Assembly: GCA_030762175.1 (NCBI GenBank)
Contig: CM060830.1
Location: forward strand, 47,002,501-47,066,500
Length of the DNA stretch: 64,000 bases
DNA from: Metallyticus violacea
Taxonomy: Eukaryota; Arthropoda; Insecta; Mantodea; Metallyticidae
Reading direction: 5' to 3'
Position numbers and translations under genes: made by a program. The notes beneath the pieces were generated by a model. It saw only the letters and a program-made list of their open reading frames with translations, was not told the origin of the DNA and ran no database searches. This document shows positions 46,331 to 56,605 of this stretch, one piece after another; position 1 is the stretch's first letter, and each line of letters opens with the position of its first letter.

Positions 46331-46436
46331 GGATACATGAGCTGATAAACAATAACTCGCGCACTACGCTACAGTGAGTTTGAGACTTGTTTGTTGTGCA
46401 GTGATGATTATTGTCTGTTACAACTGCGCAATAAAC

Positions 46437-46648
46437 TTTTTTCGGACGTAAAACTCCTAAGTATGGCTTCCTTCGGAAGGGAAGTAAAGCCGTGGATCCC
46501 GTGTCGTACATTTACGGCACGAAAAAGAACTTCAAGCCTGAAAGAGAGGCCTCTGAGCAAAATTTGTCGGCCGTTTCACGCCCTGAATTGAATGGGACGC
46601 CGATAACCCGACATGTTAAAGAGCGTCCATAAATAAACCAAATCAAGG
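46437..46648 (+). mobile_element. SINE family B, copy B7 (head missing), nested in piggyBac-like element
   Basis: Plus-strand copy beginning at TTTTTTCGGACGTAAAACTC, just after the tRNA-related head, and ending AAATAAACCAAATCAAGG. The body is close to consensus, so it is probably younger than the element it lies in. No clear target duplication was found. Confidence 0.88.
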
Positions 46649-46815
46649 AAATGTAAGAAACGTGGGTAAGAAAGCGGTCAATTTTTCGCCTCCGGGAATC
46701 CATGGTAAAGTTTTGGTTATTTTAAAAAGTTGCCCCTCAAATGGAAAAGAGCTAAACGTCATTGAAATGGATTAAAACCATAGAAAAATACTCACTCTCA
46801 TTGGACGTTCTAGTG

Positions 46816-47640
46816 TTAAAAATCTTAATCTGTAGAAATTCTGGTCATTGTATGTTTATATTCATATGTAAAGTTTCAGTGATCATGATAAAAATGAGGG
46901 TAACTCAAGTGTTGAATGTTAATTTCAGTCACTGTACAGGCTAGCATTGATTATGAACCTCTCCTAATTCCCACTGCTTAAACAAACAAGTAAAACAACC
47001 GGAGCCATGGGTTGCTGATGTAGGCATTTGTGCCAGTAGAGGCGTGTATTTCAGCGGAAAAAAATGTTCATTGGCGGTAAAAGCGGCAGAAGCAATAAGA
47101 GATATACTTCCAGAGTTACGACCGTGTTTAAAGTCTCCCGTACGACTCATTGGACGAGGCGTATCGTCAGGATATGGCAGATATATCGCATAGTATTCAA
47201 AAACCCTGCTGTCATAAAAACGAGCGAAATACAAGGATTCCAGCAGCTGTTAATGTGGCTTCTGGTAACTAGTATTAACTTTAATTGCCTCAAACACGTT
47301 AAAGTGTGTACATATCCCAAGTGGAAATGCCTATATTAGTTTTCTTATTCAACACCTGAGGTGTAATATGGACAGCGCTTTGCTTGCATTAGTGGTACTC
47401 GAGCAGTTCTACCAACTAATTAAACAAGCATTTAATTAGCCATAGCACTCGCTTATCCCATACAACTCCCTTTCAACTTAAATGAAACAACGAAAGTGTC
47501 TGCACTAGAAATGCCAGCAAAGCGATTCCACGCATTTAAAATTTGTTTCAGTAGTTCCCTATCTTAATTTTATATTTTTTGAAATGTTATATCTTGTTCC
47601 ACTTCGTCTGCTTTCATTTCAGTACTTTAGCACTAACTTG
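46816..47640. other. unassigned stretch with G+C-rich block 46975-47280
   Basis: The block is open in all plus frames and one minus frame. On plus, after GTATTTCAG (47054) a frame reads KKCSLAVKAAEAIRDILPEL then RPCLKSPVRLIGRGVSSGYG; on minus, YAIYLPYPDDTPRPMSRTGD then KHGRNSGSISLIASAAFTA. I cannot choose between exon and mobile element. Confidence 0.3.
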
Positions 47641-47659
47641 TTCCCGTTTCAGAATGTTT

Positions 47660-47761
47660 TGTATTCATACCACAGTGGGGATATTTAAGCGCGGCTGTTA
47701 CTGGGAAAGTGCAGCCGCTGAACCGGAACAAGGAAAGTACAATCGCCGAGGGTAAAGTTAG

Positions 47762-47765
<4 letters not shown>
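47660..47765 (+). promoter_or_regulatory. possible core promoter and first exon start
   Basis: GTGGGGATATTTAAGCGCGG has a TATA-like ATATTTAAG, with G+C-rich sequence 25-60 bases downstream (GCAGCCGCTGAACCGGAACA), then GCCGAGG/GTAAAG, a possible donor, and a long (CT)n run directly after. TATA-box plus donor plus GAGA/CT repeat is suggestive but unproven. Confidence 0.22.

Positions 47766-47813
<48 letters not shown>
47764..47813. repeat. (CT)n microsatellite
   Basis: About 25 uninterrupted CT units. Confidence 0.95.
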
Positions 47814-47815
<2 letters not shown>

Positions 47816-48631
47816 AGAAAACTTAAATGATACCGTATTTAAAACTTATAATAACAATGACTACCCGTGCTATATACATCGTTGAAAATGATGCCCCTCA
47901 GCGGCAATACATTGTGGCATTTACGTGGTACATTCCTATTTCTCATTTATCTTTTATTATGGCGATTCGGAATATATTTATTGTCATTGTCAGATACTGT
48001 CTCTCGTAACATTTTAAGCAGCTGAGAGAAGAAGTAGGCCGAGAAAAATATAAGGTACATCTAAAAGTTAAAAAGTAAGAGAAGATGAAAGAAAAAGAGA
48101 AGATAAGGAAACTGTACTGTCAACACACCATGGTTTAGCATAGCTGCTTCTTGAGACTGGCAGCAATTTCATGAATGTCCAGGTCCTGTTGCCTGGAATT
48201 CTGATGAACAGCCCGGATACCGAGCGTCAGCGGGAATATACAGTTTAGATAGTAAAATGTACAAAAAATGTAAATGTGTTAACTGTTAAGAGATGTAAAA
48301 AATACTTTGTTTGAAACATAAATGAAGTGTAAAAATGTATTGCTACTGAGTTTCGGTATCAATTGTAGGTGTAACTACACGTTGTAGTTAAAATAGCCGT
48401 AGTGCTTGGTTTCCAACACCGGTTTAATTTTTTTAGTTTTATTTAGTTTAGTGTTAGTGCTATTGATTTTAAAATCTGTAGAATTTAAATTCAATTGATA
48501 ATTTTAAAAGAGGAATAAATAAAAATTAATCTGGAATATTATGTCCTGATATAGAACCAAGTTATCAGGATATAAGCATTGCAGAATAAAATAAACTTAA
48601 AATACACGTAATAAATGAATGAATGAATGAA
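47814..48631. other. non-coding stretch
   Basis: AT-rich; ends in a (GAAT)n run (48612-48632) that abuts the next SINE and may be its expanded tail or target. Confidence 0.3.
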
Positions 48632-48897
48632 TAGTATTTAACGCCCGTTTTTGCTACAGAGGCACCACAGGCGATGGACACTGGTGATACATGAAATGAT
48701 ATATTGGAAAAGGATTTATTTTTAAGGAAGGAAACGTTTCAGGCCTAAGTTTAGGGTACCTCCCGGCATTTGCCATTTATGAGGACTGAGGAAAACCTGG
48801 AAAAAACCTCAGTCAGGGAGGACGGTCCTGGCGGCATTCGAACTCCAGACCTCCCGCTCACGAGTCCGCGATTTGACGACTTCGGTCACCCGTGGTG
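48632..48897 (-). mobile_element. SINE family A, copy A7
   Basis: Full-length reverse-oriented copy; a short deletion removes GATGA in the ACATGAGATGAAATGATATA segment. The head at right reads on minus ATCACCACGGGTGACCGAAG. Confidence 0.9.
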
Positions 48898-49081
48898 ATC
48901 GTAATAATAAGTTAATGACTACAGTGTAAGTGAAAAGAGGATATATATGCAAAAGAGGTTATAAAACAAAGAAGTGGAAGTAAATGTTAAATTTTTAGAA
49001 TTTTGAAAGAGGGTGGTAATAACAGGTGTCAAATGAAGTGATGTCATTTTAGGAAGTTTATAGGATATGTGCAAATAAAAC

Positions 49082-49084
<3 letters not shown>

Positions 49085-49126
<42 letters not shown>

Positions 49127-49137
49127 GTATATATATT
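49085..49137. repeat. (AT)n microsatellite with GTATAT interruptions
   Basis: About 18 AT units followed by GTATATGTATATATATT. Confidence 0.95.
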
Positions 49138-49220
49138 AATAAAATGAAACAAATTTAGGGTGAAATAAAACAAAGGGAAATATCGGTTATTTTGCAATAA
49201 TTATTTAAATGAGATGATAA

Positions 49221-49483
49221 TGTTGATTTGATATAACTACGGAGGCTCTTTAACATCTCAGGGCAGCAACGTCGCATTCAATTCAGAGCATGAAAAGGCC
49301 CACAAATTTTGCCCAGAGGCCTCTACTTCCAGGCTTGAGGTTCTTTTATATGCCCTTCCAAAGAAAGCCATACTTATGATTTTTACGGCCGAAAAAATCC
49401 ATTGATCCTGGCCGGGAATGAATCCGCGATCTTTGATTTAGGAGGCAAGTATGGTTACCACTACACCACCAGGACCGACAAAC
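49221..49483 (-). mobile_element. SINE family B, copy B8 with 10-bp target duplication
   Basis: Reverse-oriented copy (tail TGTTGATTTGATATAACTAC at left, head CTACACCACCAGGACCGAC at right). A ~40-base deletion removes the GTGCCGTAAATGTACGACAC and CCATGGCTTTACT parts. GAGATGATAA flanks it exactly at 49211-49220 and 49484-49493 (13 of 14 over the longer AAAT/CGAGATGATAA), a clear target-site duplication. Confidence 0.92.
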
Positions 49484-49541
49484 GAGATGATAAGAATAAT
49501 AAAATAAGTTAGGATGTAAGTAATTGTTTTAATATATTAAC

Positions 49542-49809
49542 GACCGCCATGGGTGGCAGAGGTCGTTAAGGCGCGGACTCGTGAACGGGAGATCAGGGGT
49601 TTGAATCCCGCCAAGACCGCTCCCTGACTGAGTTTTTTTTTTCCAGGTTTTCCTCAGTCCTCATAAATGGCAAGGTACCCTAAACTTAGGCCTGGAACGC
49701 TTCCTTCCTTAAAATATCCTTTCCCAATATATCATTTCATCTCATGTGTCATCAGTGTCCACCGCCTGTGGTGCCTCAGTAGTAAAAACGGGCATTAAAC
49801 ACCATTCAG
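49542..49809 (+). mobile_element. SINE family A, copy A8, plus strand, 9-bp target duplication
   Basis: The only plus-strand family A copy. The head GACCGCCATGGGTGGCAGAG begins with box A (GTGGCAGAGGTCGTTAAGG), box B GGGTTTGAATCCC follows, then CCAAGACCG, the T-run and TTTTCCAGGTTTTCCTCAGT block, and the end AAAACGGGCATTAAACACC. TATATTAAC flanks it perfectly at 49533-49541 and 49810-49818. The 3' end lacks poly-A, ending ACCATTCAG. Confidence 0.93.
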
Positions 49810-49818
49810 TATATTAAC

Positions 49819-50363
49819 AAATCAAATTGATAAGATTTATAAACAGTTTATTAATAAAAAGGGACTATAATTAAAAGGTTATGAATAATGATGATGATGT
49901 ATACTTAAACTTAAGAGAAGTTAAATTACAGAATAAGTTGGGCATTAGGGTATAAATTGTATAGATATAGATAAATTTGTTTATACATAATTAATAATAA
50001 TTTGAATAAAATTAGATAACTTACTTGCGACACAGAAGAAAGAAACTTAAGTAAATTACAATTGTAGGGGATACCAGTACACTTAGTAAATAAATAATAG
50101 TGTTGATTTGAAAATTGTATTTTTGTTATAACAGCTGGCTAATAGCTATAAGTTACTGCTAGCTTCTAGCATGTATGGGGTTTTAGTTTAGTTTAGTTTT
50201 TTTTTGTATATGTTTTATTGTATGTTAAAGTAGATATGTGCTCACAGTACTTTTTGTAGCTATCTTTTTCTCTTTCTATTTATTTTTATTTAATTTATTT
50301 TTAATAGCTTTCTATTTTAGTTAGTTTTTAAATTTAAATAAATTTGAACAATTATGATGTAGC
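49819..50363. other. AT-rich stretch, no feature
   Basis: Low-complexity TTTAGTTTAG and ATTTA runs; nothing else. Confidence 0.3.
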
Positions 50364-50794
50364 AATGTAAACCTAGTTAAAACAGTTAAAATCTCACGGG
50401 TTGTTTTGCTGTGGTCCATGATTTGAATTACTACCATAGCTTTAACTACCATAGTAACAACTTTAATAGAGATGGCGGATATCATCTAAGTAGCATATGC
50501 TACTTATGTTCTTAAAAACAAGCAAATACCACCCCTCCAACCTCCCCCCTCCACTTCCGCCGGATACATAATATCGATCGTCCTCTAAAGTCAGACAGAA
50601 ATGGATCAATGCTGTCGTCTTGTTGACAGTTAGGTGTTGTTCATGGTCCACTAAAGATGCCAACCGCAGTAGTTGGTGAAAGCTATGGTAGTAATTCAAA
50701 CCATGAACCACGGCAAAACACCCGTGAGGGAGATTTTAACTGTTTTAACTATAACACCGGCCGTGAAAGCTTAAGGAGTATTAATGTAAACCTA
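50364..50794. mobile_element. fold-back element with 12-bp direct repeats at both ends
   Basis: AATGTAAACCTA occurs at 50364-50375 and 50783-50794, as a target duplication would. Inside, the left arm GTTAAAACAGTTAAAATCTC, ...GTGGTCCATGATTTGAATTA, CTACCATAGCTTT is mirrored at the right (reverse complement GTTAAAACAGTTAAAATCTC, GTGGTTCATGGTTTGAATTA, CTACCATAGCTTT). The arms are ~72 bases; ~28 bases lie between the right arm and the right direct repeat. The centre contains a perfect 20-base palindrome and is otherwise unrelated to known coding sequence. Confidence 0.7.
50487..50506. repeat. perfect 20-bp palindrome
   Basis: TAAGTAGCATATGCTACTTA, without mismatches, in the loop of the fold-back element. 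Confidence 0.9.
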
Positions 50795-50869
50795 ATTTGT
50801 GAAATAAATGATTAAAAATCTGGGACACATGTTCCATTAGGAAAGAAGGTAACTGGGTTTAGTATTACA

Positions 50870-50896
50870 GATTTTATTTTATTTTATTTTATTTTA
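50870..50896. repeat. (ATTTT)n microsatellite
   Basis: Five ATTTT units. Confidence 0.85.
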
Positions 50897-51639
50897 TGTG
50901 TGTTATAAAAAATAAGAAGACAAAATGAATTTAAAAACCTTAGCATTCAATGAGATGAGGGACTAAAATTTATAAAACATTTCTTCTAATATTCTTGAAT
51001 AATTTATCGGCACGCATACTATAAAGAGACTTAGTTTCAGTTCACAAGAGCATGTTTATAATGCTAGAGTGGTACAAATAGCTTTATCATTTGATAATAA
51101 TCTGTTTGAATCGTATATGAGTCTGCTTCAAATACCAGGGGTTAAAAGTTACCAAATAATTTGACAGAGAATTTAGTGAGATAACACTTGTTATGTTACT
51201 GGAGAAAGATGACTTTATCATCCATCGTAAACCTTACAATGTGGCAATTCATTGTGCCGTATGAACGGATTTAGTATATTTCTGTTTTGGTATTTTACTA
51301 ACACTCACAGGAATAAACATTTACATTGTACTACAGTATGGAAGTTAAAAAGGGTCAGAATTGGACTTAATATCAGGTCATTCAATTATCTGATGACCGA
51401 TGTTTGTTTACCGAACTGGTGAGCTGGCCTTCAGCCTCAAGCTACTCGGTCAATGAAGGAACAACACAATTTAATCTTAGAGTAAACTACCTAGTATAGC
51501 AATAAGTTCTGTTATGAACTATGATAGGTATTGAATCAAATGTTCCGGTGATCAGATAACGCCCTTTGCTGCTAAACGCTCACATTGTACATTGTTGACT
51601 TCAACTGTAGCTAAGTAAACATGCTAGTTAACGGTTTAG
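50897..51639. other. non-coding stretch
   Basis: AT-rich; nothing recognised. Confidence 0.3.
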
Positions 51640-52640
51640 TCATGGATCGGGGAGACTGTGAAAACGTGTTGTTGTGATAGGCCTCCAGGGTGGGAAAATG
51701 TGATTTGAGATTTTTCAGACCTTTATAAAACCGAACATCAGCAGGACATTTGTGTACCGCACCAGTGGGCGCTTTAATGAAACTGGTAAAACTGCTAACC
51801 TATCAAGATCAGGGCGTCCGGGCTCTGTGAGGACCAGGAAAGTGGTGAAAGTAGCGGCGGATCGTATCAGGAGAAATCCAATGCTGAAACAGTGATGGCT
51901 CGTAAGATAAACATTTTCAGGAGACCACTGTCCAGATTGCTCAGGCAAGACTTGGACAGAAGGTTTAATGCTGGAATACTGCGCACCCAACACTTAAGCA
52001 GCAGAGAAAGCTGAAAGCAAACGCCTACTTCAGCGTTACGTTAACAACCGGCACAAAAAAATCCTTTTTTACAGTTGAAAAATGTTTCACAATTGAAGAG
52101 AGTTAAAGCCTCCAGAATGGCAACAGTGGATGTCAGGCTTCTGAAGAAGCTCGTGAGATGGTTCCAAAGATCCAGAGGTTCACCATCCCGCCTCAGTGGT
52201 GTTTTGGTGGGAGGAGAGAGCTATGATGGTGTCACAAAGTTACATTCCTGCCAAAAATGAATTAAACACAACGAACAGAATACATGAAACAATTCTACTC
52301 GAGTCTGTGGTGAAATACCTGACTACCACTTCGTTCAAGAATGGATACTGGACCTTCCAGCAAGATCCACTCAACTTTGGCTTAAGAAAAATGTTCTGGA
52401 TTTTATCGCTAACAAAACTGGCCCTCTAGCAGCCCTGACCTCAACCCCTTGGATTACAAATTGTGGTCAGTTCTTGAGGATACTGTCTGTTAAGAAACGA
52501 CACCCCAATATTGAGTCTCTCAAGCGATTCTTGGAATTAGCAGTGGCTGATTTCCCCTGGAGACATTGCGAGCTGCTATTGATGAACGGTTCGATAGACT
52601 TAGGTTCTGTATCAGGGTAAATGGGGATAATTTTGAAAAT
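51640..52640 (+). pseudogene. Tc1/mariner-superfamily transposase relic
   Basis: Plus strand, in several frames. Helix-turn-helix part near 51722-51890: FIKPNISRTFVYRTSGRFNE then SRSGRPGSVRTRKVV and ADRIRRNPMLKQ. DDE part: KILFYS (remains of the first catalytic block), VHHPASVVFWW, MMVSQSYIPAKNE, KNGYWTFQQDP (second catalytic D), and in another frame WPSSSPDLNPLDYKLWSVLE (third catalytic D), followed by KRHPNIESLKRFL in pieces. The order is that of DDE_3-type Tc1/mariner transposases. Multiple stops and shifts; no terminal repeats identified. A reverse-strand open frame over 51715-51993 is accidental. Confidence 0.8.
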
Positions 52641-53440
52641 GATGTTGCGTTTAGTACAGACACACGTGGATACCATTTGCCACAGTCAGTAAACTACTTG
52701 TTGCCATTATAAAAAAAAACTTTGTGACAGGAATTGTGGCTAGACATATACTAAGAATACTACGTAATAATTTACTAATACTTTTATTTCACAATGAGTA
52801 TTTATTTATGATTCGTATGTCCGTACCGAGTCCTCTTGTGCTGTCAAGAGATTCTTTGAGGTTAAATTCCAAACCCATTGCAATTCAAAAAAAATAACAG
52901 TATCCAAGAACTACAGATGAACTAAAGGACAACGTCCGAATAGAGAAAAATGTAATTTCTGGAAGTGAATTATGGAGGGAAATGGGTAATTTCAGCAGCT
53001 ACAGTGTTTCTGCCCCCCCCCCACTATTTGTTTCCTTACCATACACAACTCGGCTAGCAGTAAGCGAACAAATTAAGACGAAACCCATTGATTATAACAT
53101 TAAATATTAACTGGGAAAGTTATTGCTATATAAAATTAAGGGATACAAAATTAGGTATATTATGTTTTAGGGAAACACATTTTATAAATTCGGAGCATAA
53201 TCACAAGATGATTATTAGATCGTGTGATAGTCTAAGAAACTAATTTAATTCCCTTCTTCACCGTCAATTGAATTTTGACTGAACCGCCTGTGTTTGTTTG
53301 CAACGCACAAGTTCCTTTTCAAACACAGATTTCGTTAGATCTATTGCAGCCATTCTGGGTGGAGACATTTAATTCTATCACCTCCGTGCGCGGAGAATTT
53401 GATTTAGGAAACCAAGAGAATCAGAGTTTATGATATCTTC
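52641..53440. other. non-coding stretch
   Basis: AT-rich with a C9 run near 53012; no feature recognised until the splice-like site at 53.47 kb. Confidence 0.3.
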
Positions 53441-53447
53441 TTAACCG

Positions 53448-53474
53448 CTTTCGCTTTTCTTGCCAGGTAAGTGA
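53448..53474 (+). promoter_or_regulatory. recursive-splice-like site (ratchet motif)
   Basis: CGCTTTCGCTTTTCTTGCCAG followed immediately by GTAAGTGATG: a strong acceptor fused to a consensus donor, with the junction after 53466. This is the (Y)nNCAG/GTAAGT form of recursive splice sites in long arthropod introns. It could also be an ordinary donor after an exon at ~53340-53466, or an acceptor. Which is right cannot be told from sequence. Confidence 0.4.
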
Positions 53475-53610
53475 TGAGTGATGGATAAAGTTGGCTGTTG
53501 AAGCTGAACGTGGAGCGGCGGGGTGGTGTATATGGGGGATGGGGCGGTACCTACCTTTTCCTTAAGGGATAACAGCGCAGCAAAGGAACGCTCCAAGTTT
53601 TCCCTGCCCT

Positions 53611-53871
53611 TTAATCTTTATCCTTATATGTATGCGCCGGCGCACCATCGGTATGAATCTGTAATAACTGGAAGAGAAGCGCAAGTAGGTTCGCTTGGAT
53701 TTGCATACAAATAAGAAGCTCTGTGTTGGCGACTACCGCCCAAGCCTTCTCCTCATACTTCACCTTAACCTCCAAGAGAAACTTCAGCTCGATGCCGCTA
53801 AGGGGTAACCAGGCAATGAAGGTGAATACCCACAGGACTTTCCTGTAATACTTTCCATAGTGTGTGTTCAT
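53611..53871 (-). CDS. candidate minus-strand exon with hydrophobic N terminus (tentative)
   Basis: A G+C-rich block. An ATG at 53871 opens MNTHYGKYYRKVLWVFTFIA followed by WLPLSGIELKFLLEV, which looks like a signal peptide or membrane anchor, then KVKYEEKAWAVVANTELL. The frame closes at 53611 after YKDKD. No good donor or acceptor pair is clear and no family is recognised. The plus strand of the same block also has open frames. Confidence 0.22.
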   Translation of the reverse strand: MNTHYGKYYRKVLWVFTFIAWLPLSGIELKFLLEVKVKYEEKAWAVVANTELLICMQIQANLLALLFQLLQIHTDGAPAHTYKDKD

Positions 53872-55633
53872 TATTTCCTAAACTTAACTATAGCTTTTTG
53901 AGCGGTATAATATTTATTTGGAGTAAAAAAATTATGTATTTTCCATTAATTGCTTATCTAAATTGCCGTTTGTAAATACCTTGCTCGAAAAATCTTCTAT
54001 TATAGTAGTGGTTTGAGCTGTTAAACTTTAACAGTTGCTCTTAAAAGTTATAGTCTTGAATTGGATGTTATCGGAACGAGTTCTTGTAAAGTCATTTCTC
54101 ACGAGAAGTTAAATATTTTTGTTACTTTATTTGTTTTATATTACAGGCATGTTCAAGCGAAGCCAACAGATTTTTTTGAGTAAAAAATCTTGAGCGCAGG
54201 GGACTGTAAAAAGGTCCCTAGATAAAATAACCAGTCATATCACATAAAAATAATACCTTAGCATTATACTAGATGGCACTGGAAGCGATGGACTGACCAT
54301 GTACCCTTCCGGCATCAATAGGTGTCAGGCGTAACTAAATTGAAATGGCTCATATGTTCCTTCAGGACCCAAAACAGACCTTAGGGATTAAGACCTAAAC
54401 CTTGTACGTTGATGTTGATATTTTAGATATGTAAGTTTTTTCTAGTAATTTCTAAAATTTCAGTTCGACTCAGTAATATAGATACTAAACACAGATGTTT
54501 AAATTGAAGCCAGTTTTCTGTAGTTCTTTTAAAATATAAAACAATGTTTAAGTTACGATTATTGTAGGAAGATTCAAACTGCAGCAGATATTTACACAAT
54601 CTCTTTATGTCTAGTTATGTTCAATTACGTTTGTAGATGAACACAGCGTGCGCTGGGCTAAGGCCATACCAGTATGCTAACGTATTATCAGATAGTCCCC
54701 GCACTGGTGGCTGTGGTGGAGTCAGTACCAGTTTACCGTTAAGAGAGCATGATTTGTGGTTGATAGAATAATTTTTATATTATTAAAAGCAATTGATATG
54801 CCAAATGCCTATAGACAACCAGAGATATAATTTACCACCGGAAAATAATTTAACACCCAAAATTCACAATAAAACACAATTCGAATCATGTTAAAAGAAG
54901 AAAAGGGAGAGGAAGAGGTAGAAGAAGTTATACAATAAACAAACCTACAGGGAGAGACGGTGAGAAGAACATGAAGAGATAGAAGGAGAAGTAGATAGGA
55001 GGTGGAGAAGCTGTTGGGAGCCCTAGGGAAGATGCAGAGGATGGGAGTTAGAGGAACTTGTTTAGAGAGAATGGAGAAGTATAATAAAGATTGACAGGAG
55101 TTTAATATATTGGATTGTAATGGTGTAGAGATATGGGGGAAGTGGAGTGGAGTGAAATGAAGTTAGGGGTGAAAACTTGTAATAATGTGAGTATAAAGGA
55201 CAAATAAAGAATACAATAGAGAAGTGTAAAGTGTAGTGAAGTAGCGAAAGGAAACTTTAAATACGATATAAAACAGTACTGTGTACATTGATCGAGAGGG
55301 GGGTAAAGTGATATATAGTTTTGTACAAATACAGAGAGGCATGTAAGTAAAATAGATGTACTGGTCACCAGTGCAGGTTCCACCGGTGAATAGTAAGTAG
55401 TAGTAGTAGCTGTTTTCCAGCAATTAAGAAGTAGTTGAAGGGGAATGTAATTTTGTTCTTTATCAATTTTGTAATTTTTATTATTTTAGTAAATTTCTAA
55501 TTGTAGCCTTGGTATAAGTATTATCTGGAAAATAATGATGTAAGAATGTAATTTGTAATTTAGAAATAAACTGTAAGAATTTGCAATACACGTCCTGGTG
55601 TAGAAAACAAGGTACAGGCATGGAGTATTTCAG
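53872..55633. other. non-coding stretch
   Basis: No gene recognised. 54890-55290 is a purine-rich (G/A) low-complexity region with short A/G-rich imperfect repeats. Confidence 0.35.

Positions 55634-55684
<51 letters not shown>
55634..55684. repeat. (ATT)n microsatellite
   Basis: About 17 ATT units, directly before the LINE relic. Confidence 0.95.
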
Positions 55685-55685
<1 letters not shown>

Positions 55686-55709
55686 CAGTATTATTAATTA
55701 GTATGTTAG

Positions 55710-56605
55710 TAAAGTCCCCCCAGGGGCCCACCATGGTAGGTACGGGATGTGGCGACCCCGAGATACCTAAGCTACCTAGTGTCCGGAAATATAGCTAGGT
55801 CCCCCTGTCTCCAGGGGATATAAATATGCAGACTTGGTCCCCTAGGTTGAGGGCTAACAACCCCACTTCTGAAAAAAAATGTGATGTTAATGGAACCGAA
55901 ATAAATAGCTGGCTGGAGAGTAAGTTGAAAGCCTTTGGTATGAAATGGTGTTTGGAATGTGGGATATAGGAAGAACGAGAGAGGTAACTACAGAAATGAA
56001 ATTATCCGGATTATATAAGAAACGTATTAAAACTTCTCATGTAAAGTGAACATAATGGTAAACTAACCGACTCTTTCTACATAAACAGTGAGGTTAAACA
56101 GTATGTGTACTTAATAGTCTTAGATAATATGACAAAGAAAGCTATTAACAGGTATACAATGGAGCCTATTTGATAAACTGGGAGATCTTGATTTTGCTGA
56201 TGATTTCTGTATAATAACACAAAGTTTCACAGATATAAATTATGTATAGATAACCACAAGATAGAAAAAGCTCAATATTTCCAATTGTATATTAAAAATA
56301 TGGTGGCCAAAAACTATCAGCAATGCCAAACTTTGGAAGATCACAAATCAGACCCCAATTGACCTTGAAATAAGGAAACGGAAGTGGACATGGATTAGGC
56401 ACACATTAAGGAAAGAACTTGAAAATATAACGAGACAGGCGACAGATTAGAATCCACAAAACGGAAGGAGAATTGGAAGACTGAGGACAACTTGGAGAAG
56501 AACAATTGAACTGGAATTGAAAGCAATGAATAAAACTTCGAAAGAGATTAAAGTCTGGTCTAGAAATAGAATCCGATGGTGTAATTTGATTGTTTTGTAA
56601 TGACA
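55710..56605 (+). pseudogene. LINE relic: 5' leader, endonuclease start, RT palm and C terminus
   Basis: Internally deleted non-LTR retrotransposon. A G+C-rich leader (CCCCAGGGGCCCACCATGG to GGTTGAGGGCTAACAACCCC, 55718-55864) is followed by a short degraded endonuclease-like start. Reverse transcriptase then appears: KLTDSFYINSEVKQ (56060 on) and, at 56192-56251, GDLDFADDFCIITQSFTDIN, which holds the FADD catalytic motif. After ~50 bases comes the C terminus: [40 protein letters not shown] and WSRNRIRWC, the GH-LR and GR-GR---TWRR blocks typical of RTE/CR1-like tails. Missing pieces lie between all three sections. Clade not fixed. Confidence 0.8.

Larger units (their letters stand above)
45463..46815 (-). 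mobile_element. piggyBac-like element bounded by TTAA, with nested SINE
   Basis: TTAA target sites (45459-45462 and 46816-46819) flank ends that are inverted copies: CACTAGAATGCCCGAG at left, CACTAGAACGTCCAATG at right (reverse complement), 11 of the first 13 alike. TTAA duplication is the hallmark of piggyBac-type transposons. The minus-strand interior contains a C-terminal cysteine-rich transposase tail (46073-46330). A family B SINE (46437-46648) is inserted between that tail and the right end, and tRNA-like ~165-base direct repeats lie near the left end. Most of the transposase is gone. Confidence 0.6.

Noticed and set aside
51715..51993. Minus-strand 92-codon gene
   Set aside because: It is antisense to a recognisable transposase helix-turn-helix on the plus strand.
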